A DNA stretch of 64,000 bases, taken from Polaribacter glomeratus (GTDB lineage Bacteria > Bacteroidota > Bacteroidia > Flavobacteriales > Flavobacteriaceae). How positions within the stretch are numbered: the stretch's first letter is position 1; each line of letters opens with the position of its first letter. The notes below the pieces were generated by a model that made no database searches, was not told the DNA's origin, and saw only the letters and a list, made by a program, of their open reading frames with translations. The stretch lies in the NCBI RefSeq assembly GCF_002954665.1, contig NZ_MSCM01000001.1, forward strand, positions 1,500,836 through 1,564,835, written 5' to 3'. Made by a program: the position numbers and the translations under genes. Below are positions 54,672-63,870 of this stretch, piece after piece.

Positions 54672-55673
54672 ATGACAAAACTAAATGCATATGTAGCTGA
54701 TGAAAATCGCTACGAGAAAATGAAATACAGAAGAACAGGAAATAGTGGTTTATTATTACCTGAACTTTCTTTAGGATTGTGGCATAATTTTGGAGAAAAT
54801 GACGATTTTAAAAATGCTAGAAATTTATTAAAATGTGCTTTCGATAACGGAATAACACATTTTGATTTGGCAAATAATTATGGACCACCTCCTGGTTCTG
54901 CTGAAAAAAACTTTGGAAAAATCTTAAAAAAAGATTTCAAATCTTATAGAGACGAATTAGTAATTTCTACAAAAGCTGGTTACGGAATGTGGCCAGGACC
55001 TTATGGAGATTTAGGTTCTAAAAAGTTTTTAGTAGCTAGTTTAGATCAAAGCTTACAAAGAATGAAATTGGATTATGTGGATATTTTTTACCATCATAGA
55101 CCTGATTATGACACACCTTTAGAAGAAACTATGGGTACTTTAGATTTGATGGTTCGCCAAGGAAAAGCATTGTATGTTGGTATTTCTAATTATCAACCAG
55201 AAGAAGCTGCAAAAGCATTTAAAATTTTAAAAGATTTAGGAACGCCGTGTTTAATTCATCAACCAAAATATAATATGTTTGATCGATGGATTGAAAATGG
55301 ATTGCTAGATTTATTAGGAAATTCTGGAGTTGGCGCTATTTGTTTTTCGCCTTTAGCACAAGGAATGTTAACGGATAAATACATTAATGGTTTGCCAAAA
55401 GATTCGAGAGCTGTTAAAGACAGTCCTTTTTTAAATACAAATCAAGTTTTAGAAATGCTTCCTAAAATTAATTCATTAAATGAAGTTGCTAAAAACAGAA
55501 ATCAAACGTTAGCACAAATGGCAATTTCTTGGATTTTAAAGGATGACAGAATTACGTCTGTTTTAATTGGTGCAAGTAAAACCGAACAAATTTTAGACAG
55601 TGTAAAAGCGATTGATAACACTATTTTTTCTGCGGATGAATTAGAGAAAGTTAATGGTATTATAAATTCTTAG
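54672..55673 (+). CDS. Aldo/keto reductase (YghZ-like)
   Basis: This is a 333-residue TIM-barrel NADPH reductase. Catalytic tetrad pieces: HFDLANNYG (Asp and Tyr), STKAGYGM (Lys), and YHHRPD (His). GLWHNFG, the MWPGPYGDLGS loop and the C-terminal SVLIGASKTEQI cofactor motif match the YghZ/Gpr branch, whose E. coli member reduces L-glyceraldehyde 3-phosphate and methylglyoxal. It starts 3 bases after the FAD oxidase stop, so both are co-translated; both act on small hydroxy/oxo compounds. Confidence 0.92.
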   Translation: MTKLNAYVADENRYEKMKYRRTGNSGLLLPELSLGLWHNFGENDDFKNARNLLKCAFDNGITHFDLANNYGPPPGSAEKNFGKILKKDFKSYRDELVISTKAGYGMWPGPYGDLGSKKFLVASLDQSLQRMKLDYVDIFYHHRPDYDTPLEETMGTLDLMVRQGKALYVGISNYQPEEAAKAFKILKDLGTPCLIHQPKYNMFDRWIENGLLDLLGNSGVGAICFSPLAQGMLTDKYINGLPKDSRAVKDSPFLNTNQVLEMLPKINSLNEVAKNRNQTLAQMAISWILKDDRITSVLIGASKTEQILDSVKAIDNTIFSADELEKVNGIINS

Positions 55674-55754
55674 GTTTTTTAAAAGGGCATTAAAATTTCA
55701 TTTAAGGTGGTTTTATTTGTTAAGCCTTATCTTTGGTAAAACTAAATAAAATTT

Positions 55755-56201
55755 ATGTCTACTAAAAAAATAATTATTACGAATGCATTATTAATTACAA
55801 TCTTAATTGGGGGGTTTTTCTTTTTAAGTAAGTTATTAGGACTTGCAGGTAACGGTTTCCTTCGTTTTTTTAATCTTGTTTTCGTTCTAATTGGAATTCA
55901 TCAAGCAATAAAAACAAATATTTACACAAATAAAGTAACTGCATTTACTACCAATCTAGGTGTTGGAATTCAGACATCAGCCTTGGCGGTCGCTTTATCT
56001 ATTGTTGGTGTAGTTGTGTATTTAGAAGTTATTAATCCTGATTTTATGCAAGTTATACAGAATTCATTTTTAATAGCTGGAGATTTGTCGCTACCAGAGA
56101 TTGTATTAACGCTAGTGATAGAAGGTTTTGCATCTTCTGTAATTGGCTCTTTTATTGTTATGCAATTTTATAAAAATCACGATAAAGAAGACATTTCTTA
56201 G
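55755..56201 (+). CDS. Four-TM membrane protein (DUF4199-like)
   Basis: This is a 148-residue membrane protein. TM segments lie at about 7-27, 33-50, 68-93 and 115-140. The layout of two TMs, a basic loop, two TMs and a charged tail resembles DUF4199 proteins of flavobacteria, but sequence support is weak. A TATCTTTG box lies at 55728-55735. Followed by a terminator at 56230-56257. Confidence 0.6.
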   Translation: MSTKKIIITNALLITILIGGFFFLSKLLGLAGNGFLRFFNLVFVLIGIHQAIKTNIYTNKVTAFTTNLGVGIQTSALAVALSIVGVVVYLEVINPDFMQVIQNSFLIAGDLSLPEIVLTLVIEGFASSVIGSFIVMQFYKNHDKEDIS

Positions 56202-56229
56202 ATCCTTGAATTTGATTTATACAAAAATA

Positions 56230-56257
56230 GAAAGCTCCAATTTGGGGCTTTTTTTGT
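56230..56257 (+). terminator. Intrinsic terminator after the four-TM protein gene
   Basis: AAAGCTCCAA and TTTGGGGCTTT arms (one G-T pair), followed by T-run. Confidence 0.75.
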
Positions 56258-56619
56258 TTTACTACTATGAGTACTAATTAAAATGGATGATTTTGACTAA
56301 CAAAACAGTACTAATTTATTAAAGGTTTTTAGGAATGTTAGCGGTAGTTTGTTTTTAAATTATTTATTAAACTAATAGTGCTCAAAAAGTTAGCTTAAAA
56401 TTTATTTTTAACTCTTTTAATATATGCACAAAATAAGGTGTAATGCTTTGTTAATTTTTTCGTTAAAAAACTCTAACTTGCTACAAATGTTGAATCTGTT
56501 TCAATAACTAATAATAAAAGCCTTTTTTAGTTCACCAGATCGTGTGTTTATTCATTCGCTATATAAGCGCTTTATTTGTAAAAATAAATGACAAAAAATT
56601 ATAATAAATAGAAGAAATC
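56258..56619. other. Intergenic region before the serine hydrolase gene
   Basis: About 360 bases of AT-rich DNA with no coding frame, no stable hairpin and no convincing promoter pair. Confidence 0.4.
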
Positions 56620-58422
56620 ATGAGAAAAATAATAGTTGCACTTTTTACAATAATTTCATTTTCATCAGTTTTTGCTCAAAACGATAAACGTCTCAAAGGT
56701 CTTGAAAAGGAATTAAATACTATTCTTGAAGTTACAAAAGCACCAGGTTTTGCTGTTGCAATTGTTGAAGGTAAAAAAATTATTTACGCTAAAGGTTTTG
56801 GTTATAGTGATTTTGAAAATAAAATACCTGCTGATGCCAATACTTTGTATGCGATTGGTTCTAGTTCAAAAGCATTTACATCTGCTATTCTTGGTCAATT
56901 GAGACAAGATGATAAAATGTCTTTTGAAGAAAGTCCTACAAAATACTTACCTAATTTAAAATTTAATACTGATGACATGAATACGAACATCATTATTAAA
57001 GATTTAATGAGTCATAGAACAGGTTTACCTCGTAATGACTATTCATGGTATCTTTTTCCTACCAATAATAAAGATAGCTTACTACTTCGTGTAAAACACC
57101 AAGAACCATTTACTGGTGTAAGAAAACAATGGTATTATAATAACTTTATGTTTTTGGCGCAAGGTGTAATTGCAGAAAAAATTACAGGAAAAAGTTGGGA
57201 GGAAAATATTAAAGAACGCTTCTTTAAGCCTTTAGACATGAATAGGTCGAATGTTTCTATTGACGAATTAAAGAAAAGCTTAAATGCAGCACTCGGTTAT
57301 GAGCTTGTAAAAGACAGTTTGATAAGCAAAATGGACTATTATCATATTGCAGGTATGAGTCCTGCAGGAAGTATTAATAGCAGCGTAAATGATATGTCGA
57401 ACTGGTTGATAACTTGGATAAATAATGGAAAATTTAACGAACAGCAAGTAATACCCGAATCCTATATTAACGAAGCAACAAGTTCTCAAATGGTCGCAAG
57501 CAGCGGGCAACCCGATAAAGAGTTTCCTGATATGCATTTATCAAACTATGGGTATGCTTGGTTTCTATCATCTTACAAAGGACATTATCGAGTTGAGCAT
57601 GGAGGAAACATTGATGGATTTTCTGCTAATGTTGCCTTTTTTCCTACTGATAGTTTAGGAATTGTAGTTTTAGCAAATCAAAACGGTTCAGCAGTTCCTA
57701 GCTTAGTTAGAAATATCGTTGCAGATAGAATGTTAAAAACGCAAAAAACAAATTGGTCAAAAAAGTTTACAGATCAAAAATTAAAAGAAAAAAAAGAAGA
57801 GAAAGCGGCAAAAGACAAAACATTAGCTTCAAAAGTAGAAAATACAAAACCATCGCATGTTTTGCAAGATTTTACGGGTAAGTATTCAAACCTTGGTTAC
57901 GGCGAATTTACTATTACCAACCAAAATGACTCATTATTTGCAAGTTTTACGTTAAAAAAATTTTATTTAAAGCATGTACACTATGATGTTTTTGAAATAT
58001 TCGAGGTAACTAAAAAAGGAATTGATACTACAGAGGATGGTGCTTGGCGATTAAACTTTAATACCAACGATGTAGGTGATATTTCTTTAGTTAAAATGAA
58101 AATGGAAGAAGCTTTAGAGCATCCGATTGAATTTAAGCACAAACCATCTATTATTAACGTTGACAAAGCAATCTTAGAAAAGTATGTAGGAAGTTATGAA
58201 TTAGCAGGAATTGAAATAAAAGTTTATCTAAAAAATGAAAGTACGTTGTATCTTTTTGTTAAAGGGCAACCTGAGTATGAATTGTTAGCAACAGACAAAC
58301 ATAAGTTTACTTTTAAAACCTTAGAAGGTTTTAAAGTTGAATTTGTAGCATCTGATGATGCATCAATAAATGCAATACTGATGATTCAACCCAATGGCAC
58401 ATATAAAGCCACTAGGAAATAA
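56620..58422 (+). CDS. Serine hydrolase, class C beta-lactamase/esterase-like, secreted
   Basis: This 600-residue protein has a signal peptide at about 1-19 (SSVFAQ). The penicillin-binding-like domain has the nucleophile Ser81 and Lys84 (AIGSSSKAFTSAI), a Tyr-Asn pair in WYYNNFMF near 170-177, and a HGGNIDGFS motif near 330. About 385-600 is a DUF3471-like C-terminal region (LQDFTGKYSNLGYGEFTI; LEKYVGSYELAGIEIKV, two copies of a similar beta unit). Probably an envelope esterase or peptidase; beta-lactam hydrolysis is possible but not shown. Confidence 0.88.
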   Translation: MRKIIVALFTIISFSSVFAQNDKRLKGLEKELNTILEVTKAPGFAVAIVEGKKIIYAKGFGYSDFENKIPADANTLYAIGSSSKAFTSAILGQLRQDDKMSFEESPTKYLPNLKFNTDDMNTNIIIKDLMSHRTGLPRNDYSWYLFPTNNKDSLLLRVKHQEPFTGVRKQWYYNNFMFLAQGVIAEKITGKSWEENIKERFFKPLDMNRSNVSIDELKKSLNAALGYELVKDSLISKMDYYHIAGMSPAGSINSSVNDMSNWLITWINNGKFNEQQVIPESYINEATSSQMVASSGQPDKEFPDMHLSNYGYAWFLSSYKGHYRVEHGGNIDGFSANVAFFPTDSLGIVVLANQNGSAVPSLVRNIVADRMLKTQKTNWSKKFTDQKLKEKKEEKAAKDKTLASKVENTKPSHVLQDFTGKYSNLGYGEFTITNQNDSLFASFTLKKFYLKHVHYDVFEIFEVTKKGIDTTEDGAWRLNFNTNDVGDISLVKMKMEEALEHPIEFKHKPSIINVDKAILEKYVGSYELAGIEIKVYLKNESTLYLFVKGQPEYELLATDKHKFTFKTLEGFKVEFVASDDASINAILMIQPNGTYKATRK

Positions 58423-58487
58423 AGCAATTAAATATCTAAAATAAGTATCTACGCTTTACCTTTTTTAAGTTTACGTTTATATAGCAC

Positions 58488-58560
58488 AAAAAAAATCGTC
58501 CTTTCAAAACTTTGAAAAGACGATTTTTAATTAAATCAATTTTTTAGCATTTGATGCTCT
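58488..58560 (-). repeat. Second copy of the lon terminator and 3' end
   Basis: A hairpin AAAATCGTC...TTTCAAA...TTTGAAA...GACGATTTT is followed by AATTTTTTAGCATT, nearly the lon tail (58986 onward: AATTTTTTAGCATTGG). The arrangement copies that at 58945-59005. Possibly a relic of recombination around the Cys-rich lipoprotein gene. The hairpin also can terminate the upstream serine hydrolase gene. Confidence 0.6.
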
Positions 58561-58656
58561 TATAGTGTTTTAAAATCAGAAATATACCTAATTATAGGTA
58601 TATAATTAAACACCAATTTTTTATAAGTTTGACTCCTAACCTTAAATGATTTAGTC

Positions 58657-58944
58657 ATGAAAAAAAGAAATTTTTTATTTTTAGCGATTTTTGCTATCTT
58701 TTCAATTACAATTTTAAGTTGCGAAGATTTATTTGGTGAAGAAGAAGCAGATACTGCTGTAGATTCTATTGTTTGTAACGGTTACAATGGCCCAAGTAAT
58801 ATTGACAAACAATATGATTATCAATGTCAGGCTGCTTATGCGTACAAATGTAATGGAGAAACGGAGGCCTTGAGAAAACAATGTGCTTATTACAAGCAAT
58901 TACAACAACAATTAAACTTACCTAATTGTGATTATTGTAATTAA
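58657..58944 (+). CDS. Cys-rich small lipoprotein
   Basis: This is a 95-residue protein with lipoprotein signal ITILSCED (Cys at about 22). The mature chain has an acidic start (EEEADTAVD), then six further Cys in ICNGYN-like, YQCQAAYAYKCNG, KQCAYYKQ and PNCDYCN settings, spaced for disulfides. No known family. It lies between two copies of the lon terminator, pointing to insertion as a cassette. Confidence 0.7.
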   Translation: MKKRNFLFLAIFAIFSITILSCEDLFGEEEADTAVDSIVCNGYNGPSNIDKQYDYQCQAAYAYKCNGETEALRKQCAYYKQLQQQLNLPNCDYCN

Positions 58945-58983
58945 AAAAAGCCTCTTTTCAAAGTTTTGAAAAGAGGCTTTTTA
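58945..58983. terminator. Bidirectional terminator between the lipoprotein gene and lon
   Basis: AAAAAGCCTCTTTTCAAA and TTTGAAAAGAGGCTTTTT form a near-perfect long stem with A/T runs on both sides. Confidence 0.88.
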
Positions 58984-58985
58984 AT

Positions 58986-61439
58986 TTAAATTAATTTTTT
59001 AGCATTGGTTACTTTTTGTTTTGTGAGCGCCAATTCTATTACTTGTTTCATATCTGTAACATAGTTAAAAGTTAAGCCTTTTAGATAGCTTTCTTTAATT
59101 TCTAAAATGTCTTTTTCATTGTCTTTACACAAAATTATTTCCTTAATATTTGCTCTTTTTGCAGCTAATATTTTTTCTTTAATTCCGCCAACAGGCAATA
59201 CTTTTCCACGTAATGTAATCTCGCCTGTCATTGCTAACTTATTTTTTACTTTGCGCTGCGTATACGAAGAAACTAAAGAAGTTAACATAGTAATACCTGC
59301 ACTTGGTCCGTCTTTTGGCGTTGCGCCTTCTGGCACGTGAATATGCACATTGTACTTTTCTAAAATTTCTGGATTAATTCCAAATTCCTCTGCATTCGAC
59401 TTTATGTATTGCAACGCAATTGTTGCAGATTCTTTCATTACAGTACCTAAATTACCTGTAATAGAAAGTGTTCCTTTTCCTTTTGATAAAATAGATTCTA
59501 TAAATAAAATATCACCACCAACACTTGTCCAAGCTAAACCTGTAACGACACCTGCAACATCATTATTTTCAGATTTATCTCTAAATCTTGGTGTTCCTAA
59601 AATTGCTTCTACTTTTTCTGATGATAAAACAATATCGTACTCCTCTTCTAAAGCAATCGATTTTGCTGCGAAACGTACCACTTTAGCTATTTGTTTTTCC
59701 AAACCACGAACACCAGATTCACGCGTATAACCTTCAACAATTTGTTCTAATTGTTTTTTGCCAAGTTTTATTTCTTTAACCGTTAAACCATGTTCTTTTA
59801 ATTGTTTTGGCAACAAATGTCTTTTAGCTATTTCTATTTTTTCTTCAATTGTATAACCCGTAACATTTATAATTTCCATTCTATCGCGCAAAGCCCAAGG
59901 AATTTGGCCTAAATTGTTTGCGGTAGCTATAAAAAGTACTTTTGATAAATCGTACCCAACTTCTAAATAATTATCGTAGAAAGCCTCATTTTGCTCAGGA
60001 TCTAAAACTTCTAACATTGCAGAAGATGGATCACCTTGATGACTACTACTTAACTTATCAATTTCATCTAATACAAAAACAGGATTTGACGTTCCGGCTT
60101 TTTTTAAGTTCTGAATCAATCTACCTGGCATTGCACCGATATATGTTTTTCTATGTCCGCGAATTTCTGCTTCATCACGCAAACCACCTAAAGACATTCT
60201 TACATATTTACGTCCTAAAGCTTCTGCAACCGATTTACCTAACGAAGTTTTACCAACTCCTGGAGGTCCGTATAAACAGATAATTGGCGATTTCATATCT
60301 CCTCTTAGCTTTAAAACAGCCAAATGTTCAATGATTCTTTCTTTTACATCTTCTAATCCGAAGTGATCTCTATCTAAAACTTTTACAGCGTGTTTTAAAT
60401 CAAATTTATCCTTCGAGAAAATTCCCCAAGGCAGTTCTAACAACAATTCTAAATAACTTCTTTGCACACCATAATCTGCAGCTTGCGGATTCATTCTTCG
60501 CAAACGTGCTAATTCTTTTTCAAAAGTATCACCAACTTCTTTGGTCCACTTTTTAGTTTTAGCTTGCACGCGCATTTCGTCTAATTCTTGATCATTAGAA
60601 ACGCCACCCAATTCTTCTTGAATTGTTTTTAATTGCTGATTTAAATAATATTCACGTTGCTGTTGGTCTAAATCTTCGCGTGTTTTAGATTGAATATCAT
60701 TTCTTAACTTTAATTTCTGAAGCTCTTTATTTAAACTTTTCAAAGTAAGTAAAGCACGTTCTTTTAGATTGTCTTTTTCTAAAATAACTTGTTTTTGCAT
60801 CACTGTCAAATCCATATTTGATGCAATAAAATTGACCAAAAATGCATCTGAATGAATATTTTTAATTGCAAAAGAAGCTTCCGAAGGCAACATCGGGTTT
60901 TCTTTAATTACCTCTAAAGCTTGTTCTTTTATAGAATCTATAATGGCTTCAAACTCCTTTTTATCTTCCACAAATTTATCATCAACCGCTTCTTTTACGG
61001 TTGCTTTTAAATATGGTTCATCTTGAATAATTTCTTCAATTTCGAAACGTTTTTTTCCTTGGATAATGACAGTTGTATTCCCGTCAGGCATTTTTAAAAC
61101 ACGTAAAATTTGTGCTACAACACCGGTTGTATGAATATCTTTTAACGTTGGCTCTTCTTCATCTTCATTACGTTGCGCAACCACTCCAATAATTTTATCG
61201 CCTTTGTTTGCGTCTTTAATTAATTGAATCGATTTATCTCTACCCGCGGTAATAGGAATTACAACTCCTGGAAATAAAACTGTATTTCTTAACGGGAGAA
61301 TTGGTAATGTTTTTGGAACGCTTTCTTTATTGATAATTTCTTCATCTTCGGGCGTCATTAAAGGAATTAATTCAGAATCTTCGTTCATAATATTTTGAAA
61401 CGACAAACTGTCTAACTTTATAATTTTTGATTTGCTCAT
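58986..61439 (-). CDS. lon: ATP-dependent protease Lon
   Basis: This 817-residue AAA+ protease degrades misfolded and regulatory proteins in the cytoplasm. The N-terminal LON domain starts near [19 protein letters not shown] (about 45). Walker A is [13 protein letters not shown] near 375, and Walker [12 protein letters not shown] follows. The catalytic Ser is in [15 protein letters not shown], with the Lys in [13 protein letters not shown] start at ATG 61439 ([13 protein letters not shown]), as in other flavobacterial Lon proteins; ATGs at 61457 and further upstream are open. Terminated by the long hairpin at 58945-58983. Confidence 0.96.
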   Translation of the reverse strand: MSKSKIIKLDSLSFQNIMNEDSELIPLMTPEDEEIINKESVPKTLPILPLRNTVLFPGVVIPITAGRDKSIQLIKDANKGDKIIGVVAQRNEDEEEPTLKDIHTTGVVAQILRVLKMPDGNTTVIIQGKKRFEIEEIIQDEPYLKATVKEAVDDKFVEDKKEFEAIIDSIKEQALEVIKENPMLPSEASFAIKNIHSDAFLVNFIASNMDLTVMQKQVILEKDNLKERALLTLKSLNKELQKLKLRNDIQSKTREDLDQQQREYYLNQQLKTIQEELGGVSNDQELDEMRVQAKTKKWTKEVGDTFEKELARLRRMNPQAADYGVQRSYLELLLELPWGIFSKDKFDLKHAVKVLDRDHFGLEDVKERIIEHLAVLKLRGDMKSPIICLYGPPGVGKTSLGKSVAEALGRKYVRMSLGGLRDEAEIRGHRKTYIGAMPGRLIQNLKKAGTSNPVFVLDEIDKLSSSHQGDPSSAMLEVLDPEQNEAFYDNYLEVGYDLSKVLFIATANNLGQIPWALRDRMEIINVTGYTIEEKIEIAKRHLLPKQLKEHGLTVKEIKLGKKQLEQIVEGYTRESGVRGLEKQIAKVVRFAAKSIALEEEYDIVLSSEKVEAILGTPRFRDKSENNDVAGVVTGLAWTSVGGDILFIESILSKGKGTLSITGNLGTVMKESATIALQYIKSNAEEFGINPEILEKYNVHIHVPEGATPKDGPSAGITMLTSLVSSYTQRKVKNKLAMTGEITLRGKVLPVGGIKEKILAAKRANIKEIILCKDNEKDILEIKESYLKGLTFNYVTDMKQVIELALTKQKVTNAKKLI

Positions 61440-61652
61440 GTGCTGTATATGTGTCATTGTGACATTGATTTTCTTTACTAACAAAAACCAACATCAGTAT
61501 TATAATTATAAAATACTGATAACTAAATGCTTAAAAACTAAACAGCAATTATCTATTATAAATAAGTCAATTGTTATGCCAAAGGAATTTAGTTAAAAGT
61601 ATATCTTTTAAAATTCTAACTATAAAAAAATAGTATTTTTATTTTTGTAAAC

Positions 61653-61680
61653 TGTAACAACTCAAAAACCATCTAGTCTT
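61653..61680 (+). promoter_or_regulatory. Candidate ECF-sigma promoter before the second sigma gene
   Basis: TGTAAC (61653-61658), 16 bases, AGTCTT (61675-61680). It resembles the TGTAAC/CGTCTA pair at 45269-45297, with a weaker -10. About 19 bases before the TTG start. Confidence 0.4.
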
Positions 61681-61698
61681 TAAAATAGTAACGTTTTA

Positions 61699-62265
61699 TT
61701 GGAAACCAATCAACCACATATAACCAACCTTATAGAACGCTGTAAAAAGTTTGATAAAAACGCGCAGTTACTATTATACAAAGCCTATTACAGCGCTATG
61801 TATAATACTGCGCACAGAATTTTAAAAGATAGTTTTGAAGCGGAAGATATTATGCAAGAAGCCTTTTTAACTGCTTTTACAAAGTTAGCCTCCTATAAAG
61901 GTGAAGTTGCATTTGGAGCTTGGTTAAAACGAATTGTAATCAATAAAAGTTTAACTCAGTTAAAGAAAAACAATAGATACGAAGAAGTAAAAATGGAAGT
62001 AATACCAAATGATACTATTGATGATGAAGCTATTGATTATAAAGATTTAAACCCTAAAAAGGTTTTAAATACGTTGCAAAATTTAAAAGAAAATTACAGG
62101 GTTGTACTTACTTTAAATTTAATAGAAGGATATGATTATGAAGAAATTGCACAAATTTTAAAGTACACAAATGAGAATGTGAGAACCACAATTTCTAGAG
62201 CAAAGAAAAAATTAAAGCAAGTACTACTTGCAGAAAATACACAAATACAAGCGTATGGAAAATAA
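61699..62265 (+). CDS. ECF-family RNA polymerase sigma factor (second)
   Basis: This is a 188-residue sigma factor starting at TTG. Region 2 has NTAHRILKDSFEAEDIMQEAFLTAFTKL near 35-62 and WLKRIVINKSLTQLKK. Region 4 has LKENYRVVLTLNLIEGYDYEEIAQILKYTNENVRTTISRAKKKL. The gene for a membrane anti-sigma-like protein overlaps its 3' end by 11 bases, and two envelope proteins follow. It is a separate ECF from the one at 5546, with different neighbours. Confidence 0.93.
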   Translation: METNQPHITNLIERCKKFDKNAQLLLYKAYYSAMYNTAHRILKDSFEAEDIMQEAFLTAFTKLASYKGEVAFGAWLKRIVINKSLTQLKKNNRYEEVKMEVIPNDTIDDEAIDYKDLNPKKVLNTLQNLKENYRVVLTLNLIEGYDYEEIAQILKYTNENVRTTISRAKKKLKQVLLAENTQIQAYGK

Positions 62266-62779
62266 ATTAGAGGATTTCTTTTCTGAAAATAAATTTGATT
62301 TCCAAGAGCCGAAATCAGGACATTTAGAACGTTTTGAAGGCAAACTAAATCAGCCAAAAAAGAATAGTAAAACTTCTTGGAAATGGTTAAGTGCAGCGGC
62401 ATCAGTAGTTTTAGTTTTAGGCTTTTGGTTGGGCAGCAATCATCAAAAAAAACAAATGGATTTAGCCGATGTTTCTCCTAAAATGGAAGAAGTACAAAAC
62501 TATTTTGTATCCACTATTCATCAAGAATTAAAAAATCTTGAAAAAAATAGAAATTTAGAAACAGAAATAATTATCGAAGAAGCTTTAGAGCGATTGGAAG
62601 AATTAGAAGACAATTATAAAACTTTTGTAAAAGAATTAAATATTGAAGGAAACTCAAGACAAATTATAAGTGAGATGATTCAAAATTACCAGCAACGTTT
62701 AGAAATTTTAGAAAACGTATTAATTCAACTTGAACAAATTAAAAATCCTAATCTAATAAAAGATGAAATATATCTATAA
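62255..62779 (+). CDS. Probable membrane anti-sigma factor (second)
   Basis: This is a 174-residue protein from ATG 62255. A cytoplasmic start (MENKLEDFFSENKFDFQEP) is followed by a TM helix at about 42-62 (WKWLSAAASVVLVLGFWLGS) and a long coiled-coil periplasmic part rich in Glu/Leu. It overlaps the sigma gene by 11 bases (translational coupling) and the next gene by 17 bases. These overlaps and topology fit an anti-sigma factor; no ZAS motif. Alternative start 62228 would lengthen the N-terminus. Confidence 0.7.
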   Translation: MENKLEDFFSENKFDFQEPKSGHLERFEGKLNQPKKNSKTSWKWLSAAASVVLVLGFWLGSNHQKKQMDLADVSPKMEEVQNYFVSTIHQELKNLEKNRNLETEIIIEEALERLEELEDNYKTFVKELNIEGNSRQIISEMIQNYQQRLEILENVLIQLEQIKNPNLIKDEIYL

Positions 62780-63842
62780 AATTACTCTGCTTTTTTTACT
62801 TTTCCCGCTAATTACCTCGGCTATTGTTGATGGTAAAAAGCAAGAAAAAAAGAAAATTATCAAAAAAGAATATGCTGTAAATGCAGATGCAAAAGTGTCT
62901 ATTAATAATAAATATGGAAATTTAAACATCACCACTTGGGATAAAAACAGAGTAGAGATAGAAGTTACAATCACTGTAAAAGGTGATGATTTAGAAAGTG
63001 TTGAAGACAAACTTGCATCCATTGATATTCAATTTGATGCTTCTTCTAACTTTGTTTCCGCTAAGACTAACTTTGAAAAAGAAGAAAAAAGCTGGTCTTT
63101 CTGGAAAAAAAGCAGCAATATTACGTATCAAATTAATTACGTCATAAAAATGCCAAAATCTAATTCTGTAAATTTAGACAATGATTATGGAAGTATTTAT
63201 TTAGATTATTTATCAGGAAACGCTTCTATCAACTGCGATTATGGTAAAGTTTCGGTAGGTGAATTAACTGGAGATTATACTACTATTAATTTAGATTACT
63301 GCAATTCATCCACCATTGGTGCTATAAAAACTGGCAATATAAATGTTGATTATTCTAAAATTAGTATTGATAAAGCAGGAGATTTAAAAGTAAATGCCGA
63401 TTATTCAACTTTAAAACTTGGAACCGTTGGTAACATCAACTTTAAAGCAGATTATGGATCCATAAGTATTGAGGAAGCTGATGATGTGAATGGAAATTCT
63501 GATTATGTAAGTATGAGCTTTGGTACTATCAGAAGAAATTTAATTATTGATACAGATTACGGATCTATTTCTGTAAAAAAAGTAACAAAAGGTTTTGAAC
63601 AAGTAACAATTGATGCAGAATATGCAGATATTAAAATAGGCGTTGAAAGTGATGCTGTGTTCGATTTTGAAGTAGATTTGCAATATGCTAGTTTTAAAGG
63701 CGAGAATGATAAAATGGAATTTTATCAAAAAACATCAAAAGCAACAAAAAGTTATTATAGAGGTAAATTTGGAAAAGGAAACTCTAATTCTAAACTAAAA
63801 ATTAGATCTCAATATGGTGGAGTTTCCATCACAGAATATTAA
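62763..63842 (+). CDS. Secreted DUF4097-like beta-solenoid protein
   Basis: This 359-residue protein has a signal peptide at about 1-19. Residues 40-130 form a beta-rich domain (VSINNKYGNLNITTWDKNRVEIEV). Residues about 135-300 are a run of about 20-residue units carrying DYG or DYS (NLDNDYGSIYLDY, NCDYGKVSVGEL, NLDYCNSSTIGAI, NVDYSKISIDKAG, NADYSTLKLGTVG, KADYGSISIEEA, DTDYGSISVKKV), which suggests a regular beta-solenoid. Such DUF4097-like proteins follow ECF pairs in flavobacteria. Probably envelope-exposed; function unknown. Confidence 0.75.
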   Translation: MKYIYKITLLFLLFPLITSAIVDGKKQEKKKIIKKEYAVNADAKVSINNKYGNLNITTWDKNRVEIEVTITVKGDDLESVEDKLASIDIQFDASSNFVSAKTNFEKEEKSWSFWKKSSNITYQINYVIKMPKSNSVNLDNDYGSIYLDYLSGNASINCDYGKVSVGELTGDYTTINLDYCNSSTIGAIKTGNINVDYSKISIDKAGDLKVNADYSTLKLGTVGNINFKADYGSISIEEADDVNGNSDYVSMSFGTIRRNLIIDTDYGSISVKKVTKGFEQVTIDAEYADIKIGVESDAVFDFEVDLQYASFKGENDKMEFYQKTSKATKSYYRGKFGKGNSNSKLKIRSQYGGVSITEY

Positions 63843-63870
63843 TTAAAATCAATCAAAAAACAATAAAATC

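Noticed and set aside
59942..60283. Plus-strand frame of 113 codons
   Set aside because: Lies wholly inside lon on the opposite strand; a shadow of the coding sequence.
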